NCBI GenBank assembly: GCA_910577935.1
Contig: CAJTOT010000001.1
Coordinates: 186,001 to 250,000 of the forward strand
Source: an uncultured Hungatella sp.
GTDB taxonomy: Bacteria > Bacillota > Clostridia > Lachnospirales > Lachnospiraceae
DNA: 64,000 nt
Reading direction: 5' to 3'
Shown here: positions 1-8,013 of the stretch, piece by piece
Position numbering within the stretch: the stretch's first letter is position 1
Layout: every line of letters begins with the position of its first letter
Made by a program: the position numbers and the translations under genes
The notes under the pieces: generated by a model
Told to the model about the DNA's origin: nothing
Database searches by the model: none
What the model saw: the letters and a program-made list of their open reading frames with translations, nothing else

Positions 1-26
1 TCCGGTATCCTTATCTCACCTTCTTT

Positions 27-1208
27 CTACCAGTACATCTCCCACTCTCTGGAAAGCCTGGTCAGCGCCTCCATATAGAAGTAGTCTCCCCAGATATTGC
101 ACTGGTCCACCCCTTTCTCAATACAGGTATTATAGGGGGAGGAATTGCAGTAGGTGCTGTGAAGCACCAAACCGTTGGATTCTTCCCGGCTTTTTACCCT
201 GTAATTGTCAATCAGGGACTTGAGCATCTTCTTCGCTGCGCCTGTGTAGTAACCGGCCTCTTCTGCCGCCAGATACTCAGCCATCAAAAGCATCCCGCAG
301 GCGGCGATGGAGGCGGAGGAAGAGTCCCGCGGTTCCTGGTCTCCGTCACCGAATTCCAGGTCCCAGAAGGGAACCAGGTCCTCGGGCAGATGGCGCAGAT
401 AGTAATCCGCCACCCCTTTAAACACGGAGATATACTCTTCTCTTTTCGTGTATCTGTATCCTATAGCCGTCCCGTAGATTCCCCACGCCTGCCCTCTCGC
501 CCAGGCGGAGCCGTCCCGGCAGCCCTGGCTGGTGGCTCCGTGGTCCGCCTCGCCGGTGTCCTGATTAAAGAAAAATGTATGCCAGGTGGAATAATCAGGC
601 CGAATCACATGGTCCAGGGTCGTCCTGGTGTGCTTTTGGGCGATCTCCCTATAGATTGCCCTGCCTGTCTCCTCAGAGGCCCAGTAGAGCAGAGGCAGAT
701 TCAGGAGACAGTCGATGATCAGCCGGTAATTATCCGGCGCTCCCAGCTCTCCCCAAGCCTGGATAAAATTTCCCTTCTCGTGAAACCGGGTAATCAGCTT
801 GTCCGCCGCCAGAAGAGCCGCTCTCCTCCCCAAGATGCTGCCTGTCAGCTTGTATCCGGCCACGCAGGACAGGGAATACAGAAAGCCCAGGTCATGAGTC
901 TCCACGTCTCTTTGCTCCTCAATCCTCTTGAGAAAGCTCTCCATCTGTATCTCCCCTGCCTCCAGCAGCCGCCGGTCGCGGGTGTGTTCATAAGCCAGCC
1001 ATATCTCCCCGGTCCAGAATCCGGTGGTCCAGTCCCTGTTGTCCATGGCCTTATAAAATCCGTTCTCGCTGTATGCCATGGGAAATTCCCAGGTGAACAA
1101 GTCGAGCCCCGCTGTCACCTGGCCGGCGCAGAAGTCCAGAGCCTCTTTTATCTCTGCCGCCGAAGCCTCCTGCTTCTTCTCCATATCCTCTCTGGAAATC
1201 CATTTCAT
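27..1208 (-). CDS. GH88 unsaturated glucuronyl hydrolase
   Basis: A 393-residue cytoplasmic enzyme without signal peptide. It resembles family GH88, which hydrates and splits the unsaturated uronic acid left at the non-reducing end of oligosaccharides by polysaccharide lyases. The alpha/alpha-barrel motifs are visible: NRDWTTGFWTG near residue 57, THDLGFLY with the first catalytic-type Asp, RLIIDCLLNLPLLYW with the second, and the ARGQAWGIYG motif followed by PFWDLEFG and RDSSSASIAA. It is the last gene of the minus-strand transport operon, 91 bp after the MalG-type permease. The heparinase II/III-like gene nearby suggests glycosaminoglycan disaccharides as substrates; GH105-type activity is a less likely alternative. 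Confidence 0.9.
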   Translation of the reverse strand: MKWISREDMEKKQEASAAEIKEALDFCAGQVTAGLDLFTWEFPMAYSENGFYKAMDNRDWTTGFWTGEIWLAYEHTRDRRLLEAGEIQMESFLKRIEEQRDVETHDLGFLYSLSCVAGYKLTGSILGRRAALLAADKLITRFHEKGNFIQAWGELGAPDNYRLIIDCLLNLPLLYWASEETGRAIYREIAQKHTRTTLDHVIRPDYSTWHTFFFNQDTGEADHGATSQGCRDGSAWARGQAWGIYGTAIGYRYTKREEYISVFKGVADYYLRHLPEDLVPFWDLEFGDGDQEPRDSSSASIAACGMLLMAEYLAAEEAGYYTGAAKKMLKSLIDNYRVKSREESNGLVLHSTYCNSSPYNTCIEKGVDQCNIWGDYFYMEALTRLSREWEMYW

Positions 1209-1299
1209 AAAAATATACCTCCCACTTTTCTATTTTATCCCGGCAGTTCAGACAGGCCGGAAGATGTCCCTGTCCCAGACTCTGTCCGGAGTATTGTCT

Positions 1300-2118
1300 C
1301 TATCCCTTTACCCCTGTGGCGGCGATTCCCTCCACAAAATACTTTTGCAGGGAGAAGAAAATGATCATGACAGGGATCAGGGACAGCATGGCGGCGGCCA
1401 TAATCATCCCATACTCCTGGGTGTAGTCGTCCATGAAGACCCGAAGGCCGATCTGGATGGTCTTCTTCACCTTTGTGGTCAGGTAGATGTATGGGCCCAG
1501 AAAGTCGTTCCAGGTGTTGACAAAGGTGAAGATCACCAGCGTCGACAGCGCCGGTTTTGACAGGGGGAGCATGATCTTGGCGTAGATCTTGTATTCGCTC
1601 ATGCCGTCGATCCTTGCCGCCTCGCACAGTTCGTCGGGAATTCCCATGTAAAACTGCCTCATCAGAAACACGCCGAAGGCCGAGAAGGCGTGGAGCATGA
1701 TGATGGCCGTGTGGGAATCGTTGAGGTGAAGGCTTCTCATCATAATAAACTGGGGTACCATATACACCTGCCAGGGAACGGCGATGGTTCCGATATAGGC
1801 GAGAAACAGCTGATCCCGGTATTTGAAATCCAGCTTGGCGAAGGCGTAGGCCGCGAAGCTGCTGGTAAACAGCTGAACCAGGGTGGTGATGACGGTAATT
1901 TTCAGCGTGTTTTTCGTGTACAGAAGCAGCGGAATTTTCTTCCAGATATCGATGTAGTTTCTCCACTGGGGCGGATTGGGAAACCATTTGATGGGGATGG
2001 TGAGCACATCCTTGTCCAGTTTTAAGGAAGACGACAGCATCCACATAAACGGAACCAGGAATATAAAGGAGACAAGAATCAGGCCGCCGTACAAAAAGAG
2101 CTTTTTAGCTGTTCGCAT
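1300..2118 (-). CDS. Carbohydrate ABC transporter permease, MalG type
   Basis: A 272-residue inner-membrane permease of the binding-protein-dependent CUT1 sugar transporter class. It begins MRTAKKLFLYGGLI with a membrane segment right after the start and carries the EAA loop (ELCEAARIDGMSEYKIYAKIMLPL) that docks on the ATPase. I chose the ATG at 2118 because a GGGGGAG ribosome binding site precedes it; a longer open frame upstream would overlap the neighbour implausibly. It overlaps the end of the MalF-type permease by 14 bp, which points to translational coupling. No ATPase gene is present, so a shared MsmX/UgpC-type ATPase encoded elsewhere is expected, as is usual in this family. Confidence 0.93.
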   Translation of the reverse strand: MRTAKKLFLYGGLILVSFIFLVPFMWMLSSSLKLDKDVLTIPIKWFPNPPQWRNYIDIWKKIPLLLYTKNTLKITVITTLVQLFTSSFAAYAFAKLDFKYRDQLFLAYIGTIAVPWQVYMVPQFIMMRSLHLNDSHTAIIMLHAFSAFGVFLMRQFYMGIPDELCEAARIDGMSEYKIYAKIMLPLSKPALSTLVIFTFVNTWNDFLGPYIYLTTKVKKTIQIGLRVFMDDYTQEYGMIMAAAMLSLIPVMIIFFSLQKYFVEGIAATGVKG

Positions 2119-2983
2119 AATTTTTCTCCCCCTTAAACTGGATAATGGTGACTGTGAGCACCAGGACAAACAGCACAACCGCCAGAGCGCTGGCATATCC
2201 GAACCGGCTGTTTGAAAATGCCATGTCATAGATGTGGTACACTAAAACCAGTGTCTCCGTCCCCGGCCCTCCTCCTGTGATCAGCATCACCCGGTCATAG
2301 ATCTTAAAGCTGTTGATGGTCAGCATGATAATGATAAAAAAGGTGGTGGGCTTCAGCTGGGGCCAGGTGATATACATGAATTTCTGGCGGGCGTCGGCTC
2401 CGTCTAAGCTGGCGGCCTCGTACAGCTCCTGGGAGATGCCCTGAAGCCCTGCCAGATAGATGACCATATAGTATCCCATGTCTTTCCAGATACTGAAGGT
2501 CACCACGGTAAACATGGCCCAGTGCTTGTCCGCCGCCCATTTGGGAAGATTTTCCACCCCCAGGGAGTTGAGGATCACGTTGACCAGCCCTGCCCCTGGG
2601 CTGAATATAATATTCCAGACCGCTGTACACGCCACGATGGATGCCACATAGGGGAAAAAAGCCACCGCCCGGAACACTTCCTTTCCCCGTATCCTGCTGT
2701 TGAGCAGCAGGGCCATCCCCAGGGCGCTTGCCATGGTGAAAGGAACTGCGCTCACCGCATACACCACCGTGTTCTTGAGAGCCGACCAAAACCTGGTGTC
2801 AGAGCCCATTTTAACAAAATTGTCCAGACCCACAAAGGTGACAGCCCCGTTTCCGTTCCACTGGCTGAAAGCCAGCACAAACGCGAAAATGACCGGCCCC
2901 AGAGTAAATACTGCGAATCCGATGAAATTGGGGGCGATGAATGAATATGCCACCAAATTCCTTCTTGTTTTTCTGTCAAGCAT
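2105..2983 (-). CDS. Carbohydrate ABC transporter permease, MalF/UgpA type
   Basis: A 292-residue membrane protein, the partner of the MalG-type permease. The N-terminus MLDRKTRRNLVAYSFIAPNF is typical of MalF/UgpA/LacF-like permeases of Firmicutes. The EAA loop reads QELYEAASLDGADARQKFMYITWPQ near residue 187. About six hydrophobic segments are visible. It lies 24 bp downstream of the binding-protein gene and overlaps the following permease. Its role is sugar or oligosaccharide import across the membrane with the lipoprotein encoded upstream. Confidence 0.93.
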   Translation of the reverse strand: MLDRKTRRNLVAYSFIAPNFIGFAVFTLGPVIFAFVLAFSQWNGNGAVTFVGLDNFVKMGSDTRFWSALKNTVVYAVSAVPFTMASALGMALLLNSRIRGKEVFRAVAFFPYVASIVACTAVWNIIFSPGAGLVNVILNSLGVENLPKWAADKHWAMFTVVTFSIWKDMGYYMVIYLAGLQGISQELYEAASLDGADARQKFMYITWPQLKPTTFFIIIMLTINSFKIYDRVMLITGGGPGTETLVLVYHIYDMAFSNSRFGYASALAVVLFVLVLTVTIIQFKGEKNYANS

Positions 2984-3007
2984 CTTAAGCTCGCCCCCTC
3001 TCCTGTG

Positions 3008-4402
3008 CTATTTCCCGATTTTTCCCACTTCTTCATTCATGTAGGCGATGCCTTCGTCCACGGTCATGGTGCCGGTCATAATGTAGTCGTGACCGGTATT
3101 TAACACCTGGAAGATCTCCGGGCTGTTCTCCCCGAGAGGATTTTCCAGCACGGTCTTTTTTACGCTGGTGAGGGCTTCCCGGCTGCCTTCGTCTGTTGGA
3201 AATCCCTCCACGGCAAAGATGGTCTCAAGAGTCTCCTCTGTCATCATCCCAGGCATAAAGCCTTTCTCGGCCACAATTCTGGCCCCCTCCGCCCCGGCGG
3301 CGAATCTGACAAAGTCTTCTGCCGTGTCCGCGTTCTCGGAGGAATTGATCACCGACATGCCTACAAAGTTGCCCACCGTGTTTCCGGACTCCTTTCCTGC
3401 CTTGTGGGGGTAGGCGGCCACTGCCCACTCCCCCAGGTCCGGGTACTGGCCTTCATTGATTCTGGTGATAAGGGTGCCGATGGACCAGGTGCCCATGAGC
3501 ATGGTCGCCACGTTGCCCTGGCCGAAAGCGCCTAAGTAGTGGAGACCGCTGGTCTTTAAGGTGGAGTAATCCATGCACGCCTTGTCATCCTGCTGGCTGA
3601 GAACCATCTCATAGTAGGGTCTCATGTAGTCGTAATCTCCTGCCAGAATGTCCGCGTCCTCCGCAGCGGAGGCCATGCCCTGGACACAGATATCCCACGT
3701 GTGGTAGTGGGTTCCGTAAACCTCCGAGCCGAAGGTGGTGTCTGTCAGGCTTCTCACCATGGCGTCATATTCCTCAAAGGTTAAGTCGTTGCCTGGATAT
3801 GGAACTCCCGCTCTGTCAAAGATGTCCTTGTTGTAGAAGAGGACATAGAAGTCGCTTCTCAGAGGAAGCGTATACACCTCCCCCTCCCACATGAGAGGCG
3901 CCAGGTTTCCGCCGTATGCCTCCATATCGATGGCGCTCTGGTCCATGGGCTTTAAAAGCCCCTTGAGGATCATGCTCACAAAGCTGAAACCGTCCTTCAC
4001 CGCCACCACGTCATAGGGCGCGTCGTTTCCGGCCAGCTGGGTCTGGAGAGCCGTGGCGTAATCCGTGGCTCCAAGGTCGATAATCTCGATTTCCACGTTT
4101 GGGTGGGCCTCCATGTAGGCGTCGGCGATGGGTCTCCAGTAGGGCTGTGTGTCTGCCGACCACAGAGCCCATCTCAGCAGAATCTTCTCGCCGCTTCCTC
4201 CGGACCGGGCTGCCCCCTGACCGCTTCCGGACTGGACGCCGCCTGTCTGAGGGCCGCCGGACTGAACACCGCTGCCGGACTGGGACGCGCCGCCGCCGGA
4301 CTGATCTCCGCCTCCGCTTCCCGAGCCGGCGCAGCCTCCCAGCAGCTGGCTCAGCACCGCTGCCCCCAGCATCATTGCCGCCATCCTCTTTTTCATTTTC
4401 AT
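3008..4402 (-). CDS. Extracellular sugar-binding lipoprotein (SBP family 1)
   Basis: A 464-residue solute-binding protein, first gene of the transport operon. The signal peptide ends in a lipobox (LLGGC, Cys24), so the mature protein is lipid-anchored outside the membrane. Residues about 25-72 are a Ser/Gly/Gln-rich linker of repeated SGSG/QSGG units, followed by the family 1 fold (LLRWALWSADTQPYWRPIADAY, later LPLRSDFYVLFYNKDIFDRAGVPYP). The start has an AAGGAGG site ten bases upstream. The neighbours suggest an unsaturated or uronate-containing oligosaccharide ligand, which cannot be read from the sequence itself. The 232-bp divergent region to the YesM gene presumably holds the regulator's target. 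Confidence 0.92.
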   Translation of the reverse strand: MKMKKRMAAMMLGAAVLSQLLGGCAGSGSGGGDQSGGGASQSGSGVQSGGPQTGGVQSGSGQGAARSGGSGEKILLRWALWSADTQPYWRPIADAYMEAHPNVEIEIIDLGATDYATALQTQLAGNDAPYDVVAVKDGFSFVSMILKGLLKPMDQSAIDMEAYGGNLAPLMWEGEVYTLPLRSDFYVLFYNKDIFDRAGVPYPGNDLTFEEYDAMVRSLTDTTFGSEVYGTHYHTWDICVQGMASAAEDADILAGDYDYMRPYYEMVLSQQDDKACMDYSTLKTSGLHYLGAFGQGNVATMLMGTWSIGTLITRINEGQYPDLGEWAVAAYPHKAGKESGNTVGNFVGMSVINSSENADTAEDFVRFAAGAEGARIVAEKGFMPGMMTEETLETIFAVEGFPTDEGSREALTSVKKTVLENPLGENSPEIFQVLNTGHDYIMTGTMTVDEGIAYMNEEVGKIGK

Positions 4403-4569
4403 ATAATCCGAACCTCCTTAAAATTTATAATAAATTGATTGTAGCTTTTTTTCCTGTCTGTGACCATGACCAATTCCCTCCACTTTTTTTCAAATCCCCC
4501 TGCCTTCCGGCTCTCTTTATACAATTACGCTGAAAATATATAAAATTCAACGATTTCCATTTTCTTACA

Positions 4570-4598
4570 TTGAATAAAAGAAACCTGTTTAGTATAAT
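4570..4598 (+). promoter_or_regulatory. Sigma-A-type promoter for the yesM/yesN genes
   Basis: TTGAAT (4570-4575), a 17-bp spacer and TATAAT (4593-4598). It lies 37 bp before the kinase start and is followed by ATGATACC, which also occurs downstream of the TATAAT boxes of argS and metQ. Confidence 0.6.
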
Positions 4599-4634
4599 GA
4601 TGATACCTGACACTGTTTTCTGAAAGGGGGTAAT

Positions 4635-6392
4635 ATGGAGAGACTGAGGAAGTTCAGAAGCATTAAGAAAAGAGTGCTGGGCATCTCAGCCCTCTTCACG
4701 GCGGCGGTTACTGTATTGATCACTACATACAGCTATTTCTCCTACCAGAAGATCTTGTACGACAGCTTAAAGCAGTCCACGGAGTACAGTCTCCGGCTGT
4801 TGTTCGAAACTCTTCAGTATGACCTGGAGGACGCTCTTTCTCTGACGGATTTCTGCGCGTATGACCACTCCATAGCCTCCTATCTAAGCAGCGCCAACCG
4901 CAGGGAAGACAACACCATGGCGCTGGCAAACCAGGCGTGGGAACAGCTGAAAAAGCAGTTTGCCAACAACAGTCATTCCATCTATTTTAACCGCGTTATT
5001 GTATCTGACAATCATAATCACTACATCCAGTTCTCGCCCTACAATGTTTATCAGAATATCTCCTGTTCCCGGCTGATCGAAAGCCAGCCTTATTTTCAGG
5101 AGCTGTTTGAATCCGAGGGCCGGGTGAAAACAGGCTTTGTCCCCGACCCTGTCACGCCTTTTGAGCCTGACAATCTCGTCCTCCCCATTGTCAGGCCTGT
5201 CTACGCCGCCTACCGCGCAGAGGCGCTGGGATGGTGCTATCTGGCGGTTTCGCCCAACCTGTTTTTAAACAGGCTGAAGGATTACAGTCTCTCCCCCGAC
5301 AGCTGCCTGTATATAACCCTGGGGAATACCACTTACAGATGGAATCAGGAGGAGAGACAGCTGGAGGCGGAGGAATATCCGGAAAATCCCGGCGTGACGG
5401 CAGTTGCCTGCGCGTCGGAGAAAAGAGGCTGGTCTCTGACCCAGACCATCTCCCGGGAGGCCCTGTCCAAGCAGACGTGGGTTTATATGTCCACCTTCAT
5501 CGTCATCATAGGGATTGTCCTGTTTCTCTCCGCCGTCATGTCCATGTATCTCCACTGCTGGATCAATATACCTTTAAAAAGCCTTCAAAAAAAGCTGAAA
5601 TCCGTGGCTTCGGGAGACTTTTCCCGGACACCGGAGATCGAGTGGAACAGCGAGCTGGGGGAGATCGGGGCCGGTATCAACAACATGTGCGGTGATATCT
5701 CCCGGCTGATTCAGTCCCGCCTCACCGACCAGGAGAAAAAGTATGAGCTGGAGTACGAGATTCTCCAAAACCAGGTGAATCCCCATTTTCTGTATAACAC
5801 CTTAAACTCCATCATCTGGATGGCAGCGGCCCAGGGGGCGAAGGGAATTCTGGAGATGACCGCCGCCCTCTCCCAGCTCTTAAAGTCTGTCTCCAAGAAG
5901 AGTTCGCCGGACCACACCATCGGGGAGGAGCTGGAATTGCTGAATCACTACTTTTTGATCCAAAAATACCGGTACGGCGGCGGGCTGTCCTTAAACTGCC
6001 AGGTGGAGGACGAAACCTTGTACTCCGCCATGATTTTAAAATTTATTTTTCAGATTATCGTGGAAAACGCCATCTTCCACGGGATTGAGCCCAGCGGCGC
6101 CCGCGGGCTGATCGACCTTGAAATCCGGTACATCAATGACCAGAAAGATATCTCCGTCTCCGTAACCGACAACGGGGTGGGGATGACACAGGAAGAAATC
6201 AGACAGGTGATGGAGAGCGCCCCGGCTTCATCGGATCTGTTCAGAAAAATCGGGATTCATAACATTCAGAAACGAATTCAATATGCCTACGGTCCGTCCT
6301 ACGGCATCTCCATCCGGAGTGTCCCAGGACAGTTTACCACGGTTGTTGTTACGATTCCCCACGTCTCAAAGGAGGAACCTGATTGTGTATAA
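4635..6392 (+). CDS. YesM-type sensor histidine kinase
   Basis: A 585-residue membrane sensor. A transmembrane helix lies near residues 15-33, then an extracellular sensing region of about 245 residues, a second helix (about 281-305) and a HAMP-like linker. The His_kinase domain carries QVNPHFLYNTLNSIIW with the phospho-accepting His384, and the HATPase part shows VENAIFHGIE and DNGVGM. This arrangement is typical of YesM/LytS-like kinases that control carbohydrate uptake in Firmicutes. The ribosome binding site AAAGGGGG lies just before the ATG. The gene is divergent from the transporter operon and overlaps the response regulator by 8 bp, so the pair is probably the regulator of that operon. 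Confidence 0.95.
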   Translation: MERLRKFRSIKKRVLGISALFTAAVTVLITTYSYFSYQKILYDSLKQSTEYSLRLLFETLQYDLEDALSLTDFCAYDHSIASYLSSANRREDNTMALANQAWEQLKKQFANNSHSIYFNRVIVSDNHNHYIQFSPYNVYQNISCSRLIESQPYFQELFESEGRVKTGFVPDPVTPFEPDNLVLPIVRPVYAAYRAEALGWCYLAVSPNLFLNRLKDYSLSPDSCLYITLGNTTYRWNQEERQLEAEEYPENPGVTAVACASEKRGWSLTQTISREALSKQTWVYMSTFIVIIGIVLFLSAVMSMYLHCWINIPLKSLQKKLKSVASGDFSRTPEIEWNSELGEIGAGINNMCGDISRLIQSRLTDQEKKYELEYEILQNQVNPHFLYNTLNSIIWMAAAQGAKGILEMTAALSQLLKSVSKKSSPDHTIGEELELLNHYFLIQKYRYGGGLSLNCQVEDETLYSAMILKFIFQIIVENAIFHGIEPSGARGLIDLEIRYINDQKDISVSVTDNGVGMTQEEIRQVMESAPASSDLFRKIGIHNIQKRIQYAYGPSYGISIRSVPGQFTTVVVTIPHVSKEEPDCV

Positions 6393-8013
6393 GCTTTTGA
6401 TCGCAGACGATGAACCCCTGGTCTCCGTGGCGCTGGAGTCCATGCTTCCCTGGGAGCAGTATCACATCTCCGTCTGCGGAACCGCGATTAACGGCAGGCA
6501 GGCCCTGGAGATGATCCGCTCTCTCCGCCCGGACCTTGTGATCACAGACATCAAGATGCCCATTATGACCGGGCTGGAACTGCTGCAGGCCTGCCGCTCT
6601 TCCATGGAACAGCCGCCGGAATTTATCATCCTCACCTGCTATGAGGACTTTCCCTTCATAAAGACAGCTTTAAAATACCAGGCCGTGGATTATATTATCA
6701 AACTGGGAATCAAGCCGGAAGAACTGGAGCATTCCGTAAAGAGGGCTCTGAAGAATATCCGGGCCAGGAATCCCGGACATGGAAAACACAGGGCTGAGGG
6801 GACTTCGGACCAGCACTGGAGAGATAAATTTCTCTTAAAGCTGCTCAACAACCTGTTCGACTCAGAAGAACAGTTTCATCTCCAGGCAAAGGACCTGGGC
6901 CTGTCTTTCAACGGCTTCGGGTATGCCTCGGCGGCCTGTGTGATCAACTGCCCCGATTTGTCCGCCAATGACGGACAGTCCCGGAGCCTCTGCCGGAAAA
7001 CCCTGTCCATGCTGTCCAATCTCCTGGTAAAATATGTCCCCTTCTGGCTGGTGTCCCTGGACCAGCGCCACTTCCACATTCTTTTTGAGCTGGAGAAGCA
7101 GTCTCCCTATCTGGATCTGAACACCTTCTCCTCCCTCCTCCACGAAGTCCTGGAGATGGTGGAAAATTATTTTAATGTGACCGTATTCTGCGGCGTGGGA
7201 GACTATAAATATGATATCCACGAGGTCCCCGCCTCCTACCAGGAGTCCAGACAGGTTCTGCCTCTGTGCGCCAAAGAGCGGCCGGTGGTGTTCTATCAGG
7301 AATACCAGCCCAGGAAGCAGGAGGAGACGGCTCTCTGGGATACTTTTCAGATCGCCGTGCTCAAGGACGATATCCGCAGGGCCTTTGAAGAGTATGACAT
7401 GAAAGCCTTTCAGCATATCGTCGATTCCATCCGCGCCCTGTTCGACGCTCACCCGGACAGCTACAGCCAGGCTATGGACGTGACCTCCTCCATCCTCCAT
7501 CTATGCCTTGCCATGGTTCCCGGCAGCGAGCCCTCCCTGGCCGCCTGTTTTGACCAGTACAGAGATTCCTACCTGTCCCTGTACAGGCAGAAGAATACCC
7601 GCCAGATCATGGAGTGGCTGGAAGTATTTTCCCAGGCAGTCACGACCTTCTGCGGCGGGCAGCACAAAGAGCTGAAAAACACTCTGGTTTCCAATATCAC
7701 AGAATATATCGAGAAACATCTGAGTGAGAAACTGGTTTTAAACGATGTGGCCTCTGTTTTTTCCATCAGCCCCAACTACCTGGGACACCTTTTTAAGAAG
7801 GCCATGTCCACAGGCTTTAACGAGTATGTGACTCAGGCAAAGATTTCCAGGGCCAAATATCTGATGTTCCACACAGACTTGAAAATCTATGAGATTGCAG
7901 AACAGGTGGGATTTGAGAATTCCTTTTATTTCAGCCGCGTGTTCAAGAAGACGGAGGGCTTGTCTCCCCGCCAGTATATCCGGGAACAGTTTCCCGGTCA
8001 GCCGGAGGGGTAG
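6385..8013 (+). CDS. YesN-type response regulator, AraC family
   Basis: A 542-residue cytoplasmic transcription factor. The receiver domain starts MYKLLIADDEP and has the phosphorylation site Asp55 (LVITDIKMP) and the conserved Lys in YIIKLG. A middle region of about 300 residues follows, then a C-terminal AraC/XylS DNA-binding domain with two helix-turn-helix units (LNDVASVFSISPNYLGHLFK and IYEIAEQVGFENSFYFSRVFK). The start is the GTG at 6385, nine bases after GGAGG; an ATG further upstream at 6283 lies inside the kinase gene and lacks such a site. It is translationally coupled to the kinase. Its 3' end overlaps the convergent heparinase-like gene by 71 bp. Confidence 0.94.
   Translation: MYKLLIADDEPLVSVALESMLPWEQYHISVCGTAINGRQALEMIRSLRPDLVITDIKMPIMTGLELLQACRSSMEQPPEFIILTCYEDFPFIKTALKYQAVDYIIKLGIKPEELEHSVKRALKNIRARNPGHGKHRAEGTSDQHWRDKFLLKLLNNLFDSEEQFHLQAKDLGLSFNGFGYASAACVINCPDLSANDGQSRSLCRKTLSMLSNLLVKYVPFWLVSLDQRHFHILFELEKQSPYLDLNTFSSLLHEVLEMVENYFNVTVFCGVGDYKYDIHEVPASYQESRQVLPLCAKERPVVFYQEYQPRKQEETALWDTFQIAVLKDDIRRAFEEYDMKAFQHIVDSIRALFDAHPDSYSQAMDVTSSILHLCLAMVPGSEPSLAACFDQYRDSYLSLYRQKNTRQIMEWLEVFSQAVTTFCGGQHKELKNTLVSNITEYIEKHLSEKLVLNDVASVFSISPNYLGHLFKKAMSTGFNEYVTQAKISRAKYLMFHTDLKIYEIAEQVGFENSFYFSRVFKKTEGLSPRQYIREQFPGQPEG

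Noticed and set aside
159..1364. Long plus-strand frame opposite the GH88 gene
   Set aside because: It mirrors a convincing family member on the other strand and shows no recognisable domain.
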